Counted from the stretch's first letter, positions 36,649 to 45,642 are shown. The stretch is DNA of 64,000 nt from Pseudoalteromonas spongiae UST010723-006 (GCF_000238255.3 NZ_CP011039.1:545001-609000); one strand, 5' to 3'. Numbers and translations: made by a program. The notes: generated by a model not told the origin, from the sequence alone.

Positions 36649-38709
36649 ATGTTACCAAAACACACAACAGGAGGTGAAAAAGAACAACAAGGTAAACGAA
36701 AAGGCGCGCATATGCGCCTTTTCATCAACCTTGCCATTCTTTTTGTAGCGTGGCTTGCCTCGGCCATTTTGTTTAGCGCGAAAGTGTCGGCACAAGGGCT
36801 TATTTTAACTAATCAGGTGGGGCAGGAAGTTGAGCAAAGCGTGCTTAAATCGACCCACCTTGATATTCAAGTAAAAGGCATGCTGGCGTTTGTTGAATTA
36901 AAACAGGTCTATCAAAACCCAGCATTAGAAACGCTAAATGGCAGTTACCAGTTTCCACTGCCTGAAAATAGCGCAGTGTTTGCCATGGAAATGATGCTTG
37001 ATAACCGCAAAATTATTGGTGAAATTAAAGAAAAACAACAAGCTGAGGTGATTTATAAAAAAGCCCAGCAACAAGGCCATAAAGCCGCATTAGTTAAAAA
37101 CCAAAGCGCCAATGTATTTAAAACCAAGGTTGCTAATATTGAGCCAGGGCAAGAAGTTGCTGTTAAGCTGAGCTTTCAATTTCCATTAACCTATCAAGAT
37201 GAAGTGTTTAGCTTGCGCTTACCGACAGTGGTTGCACCGCGCTATTTTAATAATCTTGACCTTGATGAAAATGACCCGATTAGCCATTTTCAAACGCGTT
37301 CGCAAAGCAGTTTTCAAAACAACTCATTGATGGCCGAGGAGGCGCCAACTCTCGATTTTTTGCAAAACACTGTGTTAACCAGTTTCAATGCAAACAACAA
37401 AATTACTATCAATTTTGATGTGAACTTAGGTTTTGAACTCGATAGCATCACTAGCCCAAGCCATATGTTGTCGGTAGTGCAAACCGGAAATACACAGTAT
37501 CAACTTATTCCTGCGCCACAAAGCTTAGTGGCAAATCGCGACTTTGATATTAAATTTGTGCCGCTTTTAAATGAGCAAATTACCACGCAAGTGTTCCATG
37601 AAAATATTAATGGTGAGTCATTTTACAAAGTGATGATGATGCCGCCTAAATCGGATTTTGTATCGCACAGCTTGCCCCGTGAATTGGTGTTTGTTATTGA
37701 TACCTCGGGCTCTATGGCGGGCACATCAATGGAACAAGCAAAACAGGCGTTAATTTTAGCGTTGGAAAAACTCGATACAGATGATCTCTTTAATATTGTG
37801 GCATTTGATCATGAAGTTGAATTGTTTCAGCGTGGATCCGTCGCGGCAACGTATTCACAGCTGCAAGCGGCTAAACGTTTTGTTGCAGGGTTAGAAGCTG
37901 ACGGTGGCACCGAAATAAATAGTGCGTTAGCTGCCAGCTTTGATGGACAATTTGATGAAACGCGAGTACGCCAAGTAGTGTTATTAACCGATGGTGCGGT
38001 CGCCGATGCCGAATCTGTTAAGGGCTTAGTAAAAAATCGCCGTGCTGACAGTAAACTATTTACCATAGCTATTGGTAGTGCCCCGAATAGTCATTTAATG
38101 CGTTTATTAGCCAAGCATGGCAAAGGTGAGACCTTGTTTATTAATAACCTTGAGAACATAGCAAGCGAAGTGTCGCTGTTAAGTGACAAGTTGAGTAACC
38201 CAGCACTTCAGAATATTCGCGTGTTAAATGATATGGGCTTACCACTTGCTGAAAGTTTACCGACGGCTGATTTGTATTTTTCGTCGCCGCTGGTGGCTTA
38301 TTTTAAATTAACACAAGCGGCTCAAGCGGTGCAGATTGCAGGTGATGGTTTACACGGTAAGTTCTTAAAACGGGTTTCGCTTGAAAATGCGATTGCTGCA
38401 AAAGGCATCACCCGCGCTTACGCTAAAGAACACATTAACACGCTAGATTTAGTACAAGATAAAGCTGAAATAACTAAGCTTGGTATTCGCCATGGATTAT
38501 TAACACCATACACTGCCTTTATCGCGGTGGAAGAATACTTTGGTGATGTTGCTAATAAATCATTTGAAGCGCCAAATATGCTGCCGCAAGGTAGTGCGAT
38601 GCCTCAAACATCAGGCAATAACGACCGTTTGCTTTGGTTAGGTATTTTATTATTAGTCGGCGGTTTTTTATTAGCCATTTGGGGGCAAAAAGAGGACTCA
38701 GAAAAATGA
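36649..38709 (+). CDS. Sortase target protein with VIT and von Willebrand A domains
   Basis: 686 residues. A long basic N-region is followed by a hydrophobic signal segment (about 23-45). Then comes a VIT domain (about 60-185, SYQFPLPENSAVFAMEM), a vWA domain with complete MIDAS start DTSGSMAG (about residue 352) and TDGA, and a tripartite C-terminus: MPQTSG, a hydrophobic helix (LLWLGILLLVGGFLLAIWG) and a short charged tail. This matches the marine proteobacterial sortase target family. It overlaps the sortase start by 4 bp, so one sortase appears to serve this one substrate. The vWA domain suggests a surface or periplasmic adhesive role. Confidence 0.92.
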   Translation: MLPKHTTGGEKEQQGKRKGAHMRLFINLAILFVAWLASAILFSAKVSAQGLILTNQVGQEVEQSVLKSTHLDIQVKGMLAFVELKQVYQNPALETLNGSYQFPLPENSAVFAMEMMLDNRKIIGEIKEKQQAEVIYKKAQQQGHKAALVKNQSANVFKTKVANIEPGQEVAVKLSFQFPLTYQDEVFSLRLPTVVAPRYFNNLDLDENDPISHFQTRSQSSFQNNSLMAEEAPTLDFLQNTVLTSFNANNKITINFDVNLGFELDSITSPSHMLSVVQTGNTQYQLIPAPQSLVANRDFDIKFVPLLNEQITTQVFHENINGESFYKVMMMPPKSDFVSHSLPRELVFVIDTSGSMAGTSMEQAKQALILALEKLDTDDLFNIVAFDHEVELFQRGSVAATYSQLQAAKRFVAGLEADGGTEINSALAASFDGQFDETRVRQVVLLTDGAVADAESVKGLVKNRRADSKLFTIAIGSAPNSHLMRLLAKHGKGETLFINNLENIASEVSLLSDKLSNPALQNIRVLNDMGLPLAESLPTADLYFSSPLVAYFKLTQAAQAVQIAGDGLHGKFLKRVSLENAIAAKGITRAYAKEHINTLDLVQDKAEITKLGIRHGLLTPYTAFIAVEEYFGDVANKSFEAPNMLPQGSAMPQTSGNNDRLLWLGILLLVGGFLLAIWGQKEDSEK

Positions 38710-39269
38710 AGAGTAGGCGTAAATTGTTACGCCTTTTGGCGCTTTGTATTGCGATGTTAGGTTTAGTCTTAGTGTTTAAATCAAGCTATGTGTATGGCAA
38801 AGCGCAACTTGCTCAGTTTTTACTGTGGCAGGCGTGGCAAGAAAATAAAGCGGATGCCAATCGCCAGCAAAAAGCATGGTACTACGCCGATGGTTATCCG
38901 GTTGGTGAACTTATTATTGAAAACAGAGGTATTTCGCAAATTGTGCTTAATGAAGCAAGCAACCGTAACCTTGCGTTTGCCCCCGGTATTTGGCATCACC
39001 CAAGCAATAACATTTTACTTGCCGCACATAACGACACCCATTTTAGCTTTGTTAAAGAGTTAAAGCTTGGTGAAAAAATTAGCTACCAAGCACAAGGTAA
39101 AGGGCAGCAGCACTTTAAAGTAGTAAATAAATTACATGTGGATTACCGTGATTCAAACTGGCTATTAGGACTAGAAGGATATTTAGTGCTGATCACCTGC
39201 GAGCGACGCAGTAGTTTGGATTTAGTGCCAGAGGGAAGATTGGTGGTTGTGGCAGAGCCAGTGATTTAG
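38706..39269 (+). CDS. Class GN sortase (dedicated sortase)
   Basis: 187 residues from the ATG at 38706, which overlaps the target gene stop (ATGA). N-terminal membrane anchor (about 9-25). Catalytic residues are visible: His108 in AAHNDTHFSF and Cys165 in VLITCERRSS, with basic residues just after as candidate catalytic Arg. This sortase type, found in gram-negative marine bacteria, processes the C-terminal signal of the adjacent vWA target. Last gene of the sortase locus; the sequence after it is repeat-rich. Confidence 0.92.
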   Translation: MKSRRKLLRLLALCIAMLGLVLVFKSSYVYGKAQLAQFLLWQAWQENKADANRQQKAWYYADGYPVGELIIENRGISQIVLNEASNRNLAFAPGIWHHPSNNILLAAHNDTHFSFVKELKLGEKISYQAQGKGQQHFKVVNKLHVDYRDSNWLLGLEGYLVLITCERRSSLDLVPEGRLVVVAEPVI

Positions 39270-39326
39270 ATTTTGCGGCATGCGACACAAAGACAGCGGA
39301 AAGCCAAGGTGCAAAATACTGTCCTA

Positions 39327-39357
39327 CTGAACTTGTTTCAGGATCTCAGAGCTCTGA
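39327..39357. repeat. Short palindromes downstream of the sortase
   Basis: CTGAACTTGTTTCAGG (one mismatch in the 6-bp arms) followed by the perfect palindrome TCAGAGCTCTGA. They resemble small intergenic repeats of other proteobacteria. They lie between the sortase stop and the long inverted repeat, in a 437-bp gap without genes. Confidence 0.45.
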
Positions 39358-39391
39358 CTGGGAAGCTAATTATTAGCTGTAATGCAAATTA

Positions 39392-39617
39392 GAACGCATA
39401 TTTGTCGCGCTGGCGACAGCAGCCAAAAGGGGGCTAACGCCGGCCCCCCTTTGGATTCCCCCGACGCCCCAAAATCAAACTGATTCTTCAAACACAATTT
39501 AAATGTGAACATAAACGCCATAAATCGGCATCCATGCCTCAGCATGGCTTGCTCAACCGCTTCGCTCCCTGTCTCGCATTATTCATTTAACTTGTATTTT
39601 CAGGTTTGATTAAGGGG
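39392..39617 (+). repeat. Long inverted repeat, left copy
   Basis: About 225 bp, roughly 85% identical to the reverse complement of 41561-41783. Common blocks include TTTGTCGCGCTGGCGACAGC, GAACATAAACGCCAT and CTCCCTGTCTCGCATTATTC. Inside is a CCAAAAGGGGG...CCCCCCTTTGG hairpin (39423-39453). It encloses, with the right copy, the cassette genes. Confidence 0.9.
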
Positions 39618-39706
39618 AGGCAGGAGTGAATCTTGAAAGCTGTTTTTAAGGTTTAACGTGCACGATGCAAGACTTAACCCTAATTTTTACGCCTATTGCA
39701 ATATAA

Positions 39707-39955
39707 TTAAACAACGTACAAATATATTATGCCAATAGGAACTCCAAAGCCTATTAAATAGATTGTCGCTTGTATCCAGAATGATTCTAAATCACCTTCA
39801 TTAGGACCATTGAATGGAAATTTACCGAAAGATAACGCTTTAGCAATTAGCCAACCAATCCAATACCATGGCCGTGTTATACATACATCTAGCAAATTAA
39901 TAAATATTCTAAATACCCATGCTATAGGCTTTAGTATTATCTCGAAAATATCCAT
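39707..39955 (-). CDS. Small membrane protein within the inverted-repeat region
   Basis: 82 residues. Two hydrophobic segments (about 4-22 and 62-81) flank an aromatic-rich stretch (TRPWYWIGWLIAKAL) and a polar loop (GPNEGDLESFW), suggesting an inner-membrane protein. It begins 15 bp after the right border of the attC-like site at 39970, so it would be the next gene-cassette insert in the same orientation as the 365-aa gene. No clear attC follows it. No family recognised. Two-helix membrane partners occur in several phage-defence modules, but that is only a comparison. Confidence 0.6.
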   Translation of the reverse strand: MDIFEIILKPIAWVFRIFINLLDVCITRPWYWIGWLIAKALSFGKFPFNGPNEGDLESFWIQATIYLIGFGVPIGIIYLYVV

Positions 39956-39969
39956 ATATCCCTAAGGTA

Positions 39970-40024
39970 AAATAACGCCTAAATCAGGTGCGCCGTAGGC
40001 GTTACCTGGATTTACTTGTTAGGT
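39970..40024 (-). other. attC-like integron recombination site
   Basis: Read on the minus strand: R'' ACCTAAC, spacer AAG, L'' TAAATC-C-AGGT, a 14-nt central loop with its own GCC/GGC pairing, L' ACCTGATTTA, spacer GGC, R' GTTAT. The L arms pair fully except for one bulged C, the R arms pair AAC/GTT, and the AAG/GGC region is unpaired. That is the layout of integron attC sites (R box, unpaired spacer, L box with extrahelical base, variable tip). The stop codon of the 365-aa gene lies within R'', as is common in cassettes. Confidence 0.75.
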
Positions 40025-41116
40025 TTCTGGCTCGATGCTGTCTAAATCTGTTATGCCATTGCTAACCATGAACTTTAGAATACAGTAACGAATTATTCTT
40101 TCTAATCCAGTGAATGTCGGTGCTTTCTCTAGCACTTTCGCATAATCATTGTCTGTGACAACAGGCCTGTCAAACTGGATATCTTGTAATCTTCCCCTTG
40201 GTTTTATCCAATTACCAAAAGGGGCACCAATGTGTACATACTTGCTTCGCAGATCGTAAGCTGAACCGATTCTTTTTTCTATATCGTCACTCTTGAAATG
40301 TCCGATCTCGCGTGAAGTTTCAGACTGTATGAAAAATTCATCATCTATCAATGAAGTAAGTGATTTAACGAATTTCTTTTTTATTGATAAAAGTCTCTTT
40401 GAAATATGCCTAGTAATTTTATCACCATTTGGCATCTGTGTTCTTATTTCAGCAAGGTAATTTAGCGTAACAGCATCTAAAACATCTTCTTGCTCATAAG
40501 AGTAATGACTCGAAATAATTTCACCTGAAGTTATAAGGTGAAGGTATGCAACTTCAGGGTCGGATTCGATTGTTTGTATGGCTTGGCAGTAAAACTTACA
40601 AGCTGCAAAGAGTTTAGCCTTAAAATCTGGGTCTATTTCTCGACTCAAGAGCAGTTTATCAACTGCTTTGAAGTGCTCTAAGTTTAATGGAACGCTAAAG
40701 CACCTTCTTGCTTTATGAGAATTAAAAGGCAGTTTATGGTTACAGATGTGATTATAAACGGTTAGATCAGGAGTGTTAAAAAAGCCACTTCCTTCAAGAA
40801 GGCCATGAGAGTCAAACCGCTTTCCATATAAGACTGATAGCAATGAACAAACTATTTCTCCAATATGTGAATAATCTGGGACTACGACACCGGCTGCCTT
40901 TTCATAACCTCCAGTTTGGAAAGCCAAAACGAATGCTGAACGCGAAACAGGATTTTCTTCTTCACGGATGAGTCCATTAGAATTGGAGAAATGCTGCCAT
41001 GCATGAGATATCAAAAGATCGTCGTTTTCGTAGCAACCAACGAACCTGCTTGTGCTTGAAATCAAGATTTTATGGATTGTTTCATCCGGCATTAACGGAT
41101 GTCTTTCATTGCTCAT
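40019..41116 (-). CDS. Integron-cassette protein with HEPN-like R-x4-H motif, possible defence nuclease
   Basis: 365 residues; not confidently assigned to a family. There is no signal peptide or membrane helix. The N-terminal half is mixed alpha/beta with scattered His and Cys; the C-terminal half (about 165-350) is mostly helical and contains IGSAYDLRSKYVHIGAPFG, where R290 and H295 form the R-x4-H motif of HEPN RNases. The context of that motif resembles the HEPN domain of ApeA-type anti-phage proteins. It sits in an integron-type cassette: GTTAGGT just upstream of the start (41139-41145 on the other strand) and an attC over its stop. RNase and defence functions are inferred. Confidence 0.65.
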   Translation of the reverse strand: MSNERHPLMPDETIHKILISSTSRFVGCYENDDLLISHAWQHFSNSNGLIREEENPVSRSAFVLAFQTGGYEKAAGVVVPDYSHIGEIVCSLLSVLYGKRFDSHGLLEGSGFFNTPDLTVYNHICNHKLPFNSHKARRCFSVPLNLEHFKAVDKLLLSREIDPDFKAKLFAACKFYCQAIQTIESDPEVAYLHLITSGEIISSHYSYEQEDVLDAVTLNYLAEIRTQMPNGDKITRHISKRLLSIKKKFVKSLTSLIDDEFFIQSETSREIGHFKSDDIEKRIGSAYDLRSKYVHIGAPFGNWIKPRGRLQDIQFDRPVVTDNDYAKVLEKAPTFTGLERIIRYCILKFMVSNGITDLDSIEPET

Positions 41117-41138
41117 AAGAAACTCGATGCATGGGGAA

Positions 41139-41560
41139 ACCTAACAATTTAATATCGACCCATTGGGTCGTTTTTCTACCGAGCCATGGGTTATTTTTAT
41201 CATTGTACCAGTTCTATCATACTAACTAACTTGTTGCTACAGATATACTTTTAATCATTTTAGAAATTATAAACAGGATAAAAACGACCAAATGGGTCGT
41301 TTTCTTGAACATCGGAGAAACACAAAGCAACTGAACATAAAATCAGTGCTGAAAAATAATTTTATAGTGACCGTCGAGGGTTCATTGCTGCCGGATACAT
41401 AATTAAATTCATAGCTTATTTCCTCGTAGACCCCAGACTATGTAAAAGCCGATTTTGACCAAACCGTTACGCTTTAAAATTCATCCATGAAGCTTGGTTC
41501 CATCGGTCATCCATGACCTCACTTCCTCAAACTGCGAAGCGTTGCTTCGGTCTTTCGTCA
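41139..41560. other. Gene-free stretch upstream of the cassette with cassette border and paired palindromes
   Basis: On the minus strand GTTAGGT (41145-41139) forms the expected upstream cassette border. Beyond it lie CGACCCATTGGGTCG (41156-41170) and CGACCAAATGGGTCG (41285-41299), two similar 15-bp palindromes 129 bp apart, each followed by T-runs on the plus strand. No reading frame of note, no integrase and no clear attI was seen up to the right inverted repeat. Confidence 0.6.
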
Positions 41561-41783
41561 CCCCATTAATCAAACCTGAAAAAGTGGCTTAAATGAATAA
41601 TGCGAGACAGGGAGCGAAGCGGTCGAGCAAGTCATGCTGAGGCAGGGAAGCCGATTCATGGCGTTTATGTTCATATTTAAGACACGTTGAAGATAAGTTT
41701 GATTTTGGGGCGCCGAGGGATTCCAAAGGGAGACCGGCGATAGCCTCCCTTTGGCTGCTGTCGCCAGCGCGACAAATAGCGTA
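41561..41783 (-). repeat. Long inverted repeat, right copy
   Basis: The reverse complement of 39392-39617 with scattered mismatches (roughly 85% identity). It begins CCCCATTAATCAAACCTG on the plus strand and ends GCGACAAATAGCG. It ends about 40 bp before the stop codon of the EamA transporter gene. Confidence 0.9.
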
Positions 41784-41822
41784 TCGAAAATTATTGAACG
41801 CTAAGATTGACTCTAAAAATTA

Positions 41823-42740
41823 CTACTTATTAGAAACCTCTACCGGCATGGTATCCATTTGCGGCTCCATATCCTCGTGTGGTTTTGGCTTATGGCGCTG
41901 GGCAATAATAACCCCAATAAACACACAGCCAATGGCGAGCCACTGTTGCCATGTCAAGAACTCGTTGAGAAGTAATGACGCCAGTAACAAGGTGAATACA
42001 GGGATAAGATTTGAAAATGCAGCGGCAGTTAATACCGATACTTTTGAAATGGCATAGTTATACATGCCGTAGCCACCTAGGGTTACAAATGAGCCTAAGT
42101 AGATAATAGCAGCGATGCCTTCTATCGACATTTCAGTTGGTATTTCGACAAAAAACAAAAATGGCGTAAAAAATAAGGTGCCACTAATGCCTTGTAAGGC
42201 AATCAAGCTAAGCGGCGAGTAGCGGTGAGCTAAATGTTTTACGCACACTGCATAAATAGCGGCGCATACCATGGCCAAAAACTCTAAAAAGTTACCTAAA
42301 ATTGGATTGGGTGCGGCGCTGGTATCGGGCGATACAAGGGTAAGCGCAATTCCCCCCACAATACAAAAAACAAACCCGGTGATGATGGATTTAGATAAAT
42401 ATTCTTTCAGCATAAAAAACGCCAAAATCGCTACGATAAGTGGAAAGCAGCTCACAATGACACCCGCTTGGCTCGCCGAAGTGTATTCAAGGGCATAGCC
42501 TTCAAACAAAAAGTATAAGCAAGGTTCGGCAAGAGACATACCGAGCAGGTATTTCCAATCACCTTTTTGATAATTAAATTTTTTCACATAGCGCCAAAGC
42601 AGCATGCACAGACTAAATGTGGTGAGCATTCGCAGAAAAATTACTACCGCGGGGTGGTATAAATCAATGGCGTACTTTAAGGCAATAAACGAGCTTCCCC
42701 ACAAAAATGTGGCGATCAGTAAACATAAACTAGCGGGCAT
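41823..42740 (-). CDS. EamA-family (DMT superfamily) transporter
   Basis: 305 residues from the ATG at 42740; a GTG two codons earlier is less likely. Ten hydrophobic helices in two five-helix repeats, the EamA/RhaT layout, with GSSFIALKYAI near the start of repeat one and FSNLIPVFTLLLASLLLNE late in repeat two. Probably an inner-membrane metabolite exporter; substrate unknown. The C-terminal tail is hydrophilic (HKPKPHEDMEPQMD). It borders the inverted-repeat region. Confidence 0.88.
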   Translation of the reverse strand: MPASLCLLIATFLWGSSFIALKYAIDLYHPAVVIFLRMLTTFSLCMLLWRYVKKFNYQKGDWKYLLGMSLAEPCLYFLFEGYALEYTSASQAGVIVSCFPLIVAILAFFMLKEYLSKSIITGFVFCIVGGIALTLVSPDTSAAPNPILGNFLEFLAMVCAAIYAVCVKHLAHRYSPLSLIALQGISGTLFFTPFLFFVEIPTEMSIEGIAAIIYLGSFVTLGGYGMYNYAISKVSVLTAAAFSNLIPVFTLLLASLLLNEFLTWQQWLAIGCVFIGVIIAQRHKPKPHEDMEPQMDTMPVEVSNK

Positions 42741-42990
42741 AAACACTACTCAAATTTAAGGGGCAGTGAATTTTAACAGGGTAATAAGCACTGTGCGATA
42801 AGTGTCGACCAAAGAATAGCAGATTACCAAAGTGCAAAATTTTATGCTGTCATGGATTAGATTTTCTTATTTAAATTTGGTTGATTGGGTTGTTTGCATG
42901 ATATTTTTTTGTGTGAGACCATTTTACCCTTGTTGATTTTCTCAGCTTTGATATAACAAAGACACTGGCCCGTCGTTTAGGGTATGGGGA

Positions 42991-44112
42991 ATGAGTGAAA
43001 CAAGTCAAACAATCGTAGTAAAGCTGGGTACAAGTGTATTAACCGGTGGCAGTTTTACCTTAGATAAAGCGCATATGGTTGAATTAGTGCGCCAGTGTAC
43101 CCAATTAAAAAAGAAAGGGCACAAAATTATTTTGGTTTCGAGCGGTGCGGTTGCCGCGGGAAAAGAGCATTTACATTTAAGTTGCGACTTAAGCAATGTG
43201 AACAATAAACAAATGCTTGCAGCCGTTGGCCAAAGCCACTTGATCCATACATGGCAAACCTTATTTAACTTATACGGTATGCATGTGGGGCAAATGTTGT
43301 TAACCCGCGCAGACTTAGACGACCGTGAGCGCTATTTAAATGCACGCGATACGCTAAAGGCGCTGATTAAACACGATATTGTGCCGATCATTAATGAAAA
43401 TGATGCGGTGGCAACACAAGAAATTAAAGTTGGGGATAATGATAATTTATCGGCTTTGGCTGCCATTCTCGCTAAGGCCGATAAATTGTTGTTACTGACG
43501 GATCAGCCGGGATTATTTACCGCCGATCCGCGCGCTAACCCAGATGCCAAGTTGATTAACTTGGTCGATAAAATTGACGCTAATTTAAAAGCATTGGCAG
43601 GCGGCTCGGGTACGCATTTAGGCACCGGCGGCATGGCAACTAAACTGCAAGCAGCCGATATTGCGTGCCGAGCAGGTGTTGAAGTGATTATTGCCGCAGG
43701 CCATAAAGACAATGTCATTGTAGACGCGGCACTAGGCAAAGATGTTGGAACGCGTTTTGTAGCAACAGCGTCAGTGACAGAAAGCCGTAAACAGTGGTTA
43801 ATGGCAGGGCCGCCAGCAAGCGGTGAGCTAATATTAGATGAAGGCGCTGTTCGCGCAATGAAACACTCAGGATCAAGCTTGTTAGCAAAAGGCTTGAGTG
43901 ATGTGCTTGGTAAATTCGAACGCGGTGCCATGGTGAAATTATGCGACCAAAATGGGGCGCAAATAGCACGTGGCATTTGTCGTTATTCATCAAGCGATCT
44001 GGCCCAGATAAAAGGGCAACATTCCGAGCAAATCAATCAATTGCTCGGTTACGACTACGGGGCGGTGGTGATTCACCGCGATGATTTAGTACTTTTTGGA
44101 GGATTAACGTGA
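42991..44112 (+). CDS. proB: Glutamate 5-kinase
   Basis: 373 residues. It phosphorylates glutamate, the first step of proline synthesis, and is normally feedback-inhibited by proline. The amino-acid kinase domain (1-260) has [34 protein letters not shown] and [13 protein letters not shown]; a C-terminal PUA domain (about 278-360) has [14 protein letters not shown] and [12 protein letters not shown]. It overlaps proA by 4 bp. The putA gene at the left edge would break down the same product. Confidence 0.97.
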   Translation: MSETSQTIVVKLGTSVLTGGSFTLDKAHMVELVRQCTQLKKKGHKIILVSSGAVAAGKEHLHLSCDLSNVNNKQMLAAVGQSHLIHTWQTLFNLYGMHVGQMLLTRADLDDRERYLNARDTLKALIKHDIVPIINENDAVATQEIKVGDNDNLSALAAILAKADKLLLLTDQPGLFTADPRANPDAKLINLVDKIDANLKALAGGSGTHLGTGGMATKLQAADIACRAGVEVIIAAGHKDNVIVDAALGKDVGTRFVATASVTESRKQWLMAGPPASGELILDEGAVRAMKHSGSSLLAKGLSDVLGKFERGAMVKLCDQNGAQIARGICRYSSSDLAQIKGQHSEQINQLLGYDYGAVVIHRDDLVLFGGLT

Positions 44113-45344
44113 TTACGCAATTAGCACAGCAGGCAAAGTTAGCAAGTTTTGATCTCGCTGTGGCGACAACAGCACAGAAAAATACAGCATTAGAAAATAT
44201 TCGTTCCATCATTTTAGAAAATGCCGAACAAATCGAGCAAGTAAACCAACGCGATATTAACGCAGGTAAAGAAAATGGCTTAACCGAAGCCTTGCTTGAT
44301 CGTTTGTTATTAAATAAAGAACGCATTTTAGGCATTGCCGATGATATTCAAAGTTTAATCGCAATGGATGACCCTGTTGGCGGTGAATATGATGGAAAAG
44401 CGCTTGAAAATGGCCTGCGCTTAAAAAAACAAATTGTGCCATTAGGTGTGGTAGGCGTTATTTATGAAGCGCGCCCCAATGTTACTTTAGATATCGCCTG
44501 TTTATGTTTAAAAACCGGTAACGCCAGTATTTTACGCGGCGGTAAAGAAACACTTAATACTAACACTTACTTAGTTGAATTAATTGGTAAAGCGCTTATT
44601 GATGCCGGCATTAATAAAGATGCAGTGCAATTAATTACCAACCCAGATCGCGTTTTAGTGCTTGAGCTTTTAAAGCAAGATAAGTACATCGATATGATTA
44701 TTCCGCGCGGTGGCGATACGTTGCAAAAGGTTTGCGTGGAAAACAGCACAATACCGGTGATCACTGGCGGTATTGGTATTTGTCATTTATATGTTGATGC
44801 TTCTGCTGATTTGCAAAAAGCGTTGGATGTTATTGAAAACGCTAAGGTACAGCGCCCAAGTGTGTGTAATGCGCTTGATACTGTGCTTATGGATGAATCA
44901 ATTGCAAAGCAGTTAGTGCCATTATTAGCACAACGTTTAGAGCAAGTGACACTTAAAGGCTGCGAACGAGCAGCTGCGCTTAGTGAGCGTGTTAGCCGAA
45001 TTGCTGATGGTGAGTACAGCAAAGAATGGTTAAGCCTAACGCTTGGCATAAAAGTAGTGGATGATATTAACCAAGCGATAATACATATTCGTGAGCATTC
45101 ATCAGGTCACTCAGATGGTATTTTGTCTGAGAGTTTAAGCAACACCAATAAGTTTGTTGCAGCGGTAAATTCTGCGGCGGTATATGTAAATGCGAGCACG
45201 CGCTTTACTGATGGCTCGCAGTTTGGTTTAGGTGCTGAAGTTGCGGTATCAACACAAAAACTGCATGCCCGTGGGCCGATGGGTTTAGAGGCACTAACCA
45301 CCTATAAATGGGTAGGTGAAGGTGATTACCTTATTCGCCAATAA
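44109..45344 (+). CDS. proA: Gamma-glutamyl phosphate reductase
   Basis: 411 residues. The NADPH-dependent second step of proline synthesis. Start is GTG at 44109 with AGGA upstream, overlapping the proB stop (translational coupling). Signatures: [31 protein letters not shown], catalytic cysteine in [13 protein letters not shown], and HSDGILSES. Followed by a terminator hairpin at 45357. Confidence 0.97.
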   Translation: MITQLAQQAKLASFDLAVATTAQKNTALENIRSIILENAEQIEQVNQRDINAGKENGLTEALLDRLLLNKERILGIADDIQSLIAMDDPVGGEYDGKALENGLRLKKQIVPLGVVGVIYEARPNVTLDIACLCLKTGNASILRGGKETLNTNTYLVELIGKALIDAGINKDAVQLITNPDRVLVLELLKQDKYIDMIIPRGGDTLQKVCVENSTIPVITGGIGICHLYVDASADLQKALDVIENAKVQRPSVCNALDTVLMDESIAKQLVPLLAQRLEQVTLKGCERAAALSERVSRIADGEYSKEWLSLTLGIKVVDDINQAIIHIREHSSGHSDGILSESLSNTNKFVAAVNSAAVYVNASTRFTDGSQFGLGAEVAVSTQKLHARGPMGLEALTTYKWVGEGDYLIRQ

Positions 45345-45642
45345 GCTAAATAATAAAATCCCACCCCCTGTGGTGGGATTATTTTGTATGGTGGGTATGT
45401 ATTTAGTGTCGGATGCTGAATTTACATTTGAGATTATTCGCACAGTTAATTTTAAACTGTTTGTGCTTGCCGTTTTGCTTGGGGTAGCGATTTTACTTGG
45501 CAGTTGGTTAAGTTTGTTAGGTGTTGTGGCATTTATGCTGTTTATTGAGCGCTTTCAAATTAAACCAGAAGAAGCCGCGTTAACCGAGCGCTTTGGTGAG
45601 CAGTTTACCCAGTATAAAAAACACGTTCGCCGTTGGTTATAA
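45316..45642 (+). pseudogene. Isoprenylcysteine methyltransferase-like gene lacking its catalytic centre
   Basis: The frame ends like a member of the isoprenylcysteine carboxyl methyltransferase-like family (ERFQIKPEEAALTERFGEQF then YKKHVRRWL) and begins like one ([15 protein letters not shown]). About 50 residues that normally lie between are missing: FKLFVLAVLLGVAI joins directly to LLGSWLSLLG without the RNPMY-type active-site region. There is no ATG at the family start; the only upstream start is a GTG inside proA, and the proA terminator hairpin overlaps the 5' part. It is probably a decayed gene with an internal in-frame deletion. Confidence 0.55.
45357..45385 (+). terminator. Terminator after proA
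   Basis: AATCCCACC-CCCTGT-GGTGGGATT followed by ATTTT, 13 bp after the proA stop. It overlaps the 5' end of the methyltransferase-like remnant. Confidence 0.7.

Noticed and set aside
36492..36767. Overlapping minus-strand frames in the sortase locus and elsewhere
   Set aside because: Many antisense frames over well-supported genes lack ribosome sites and family motifs; they are by-products of codon usage.
39665..39710. Second attC after the 82-aa gene
   Set aside because: A GTTAAGT sequence is present but no matching R'' and L arms could be paired; not enough to call a site.
39270..41822. Insertion sequence with long terminal inverted repeats
   Set aside because: The repeats are long and inverted but no transposase or integrase lies between them, and the genes inside look like integron-cassette genes, so an ordinary IS is not supported.
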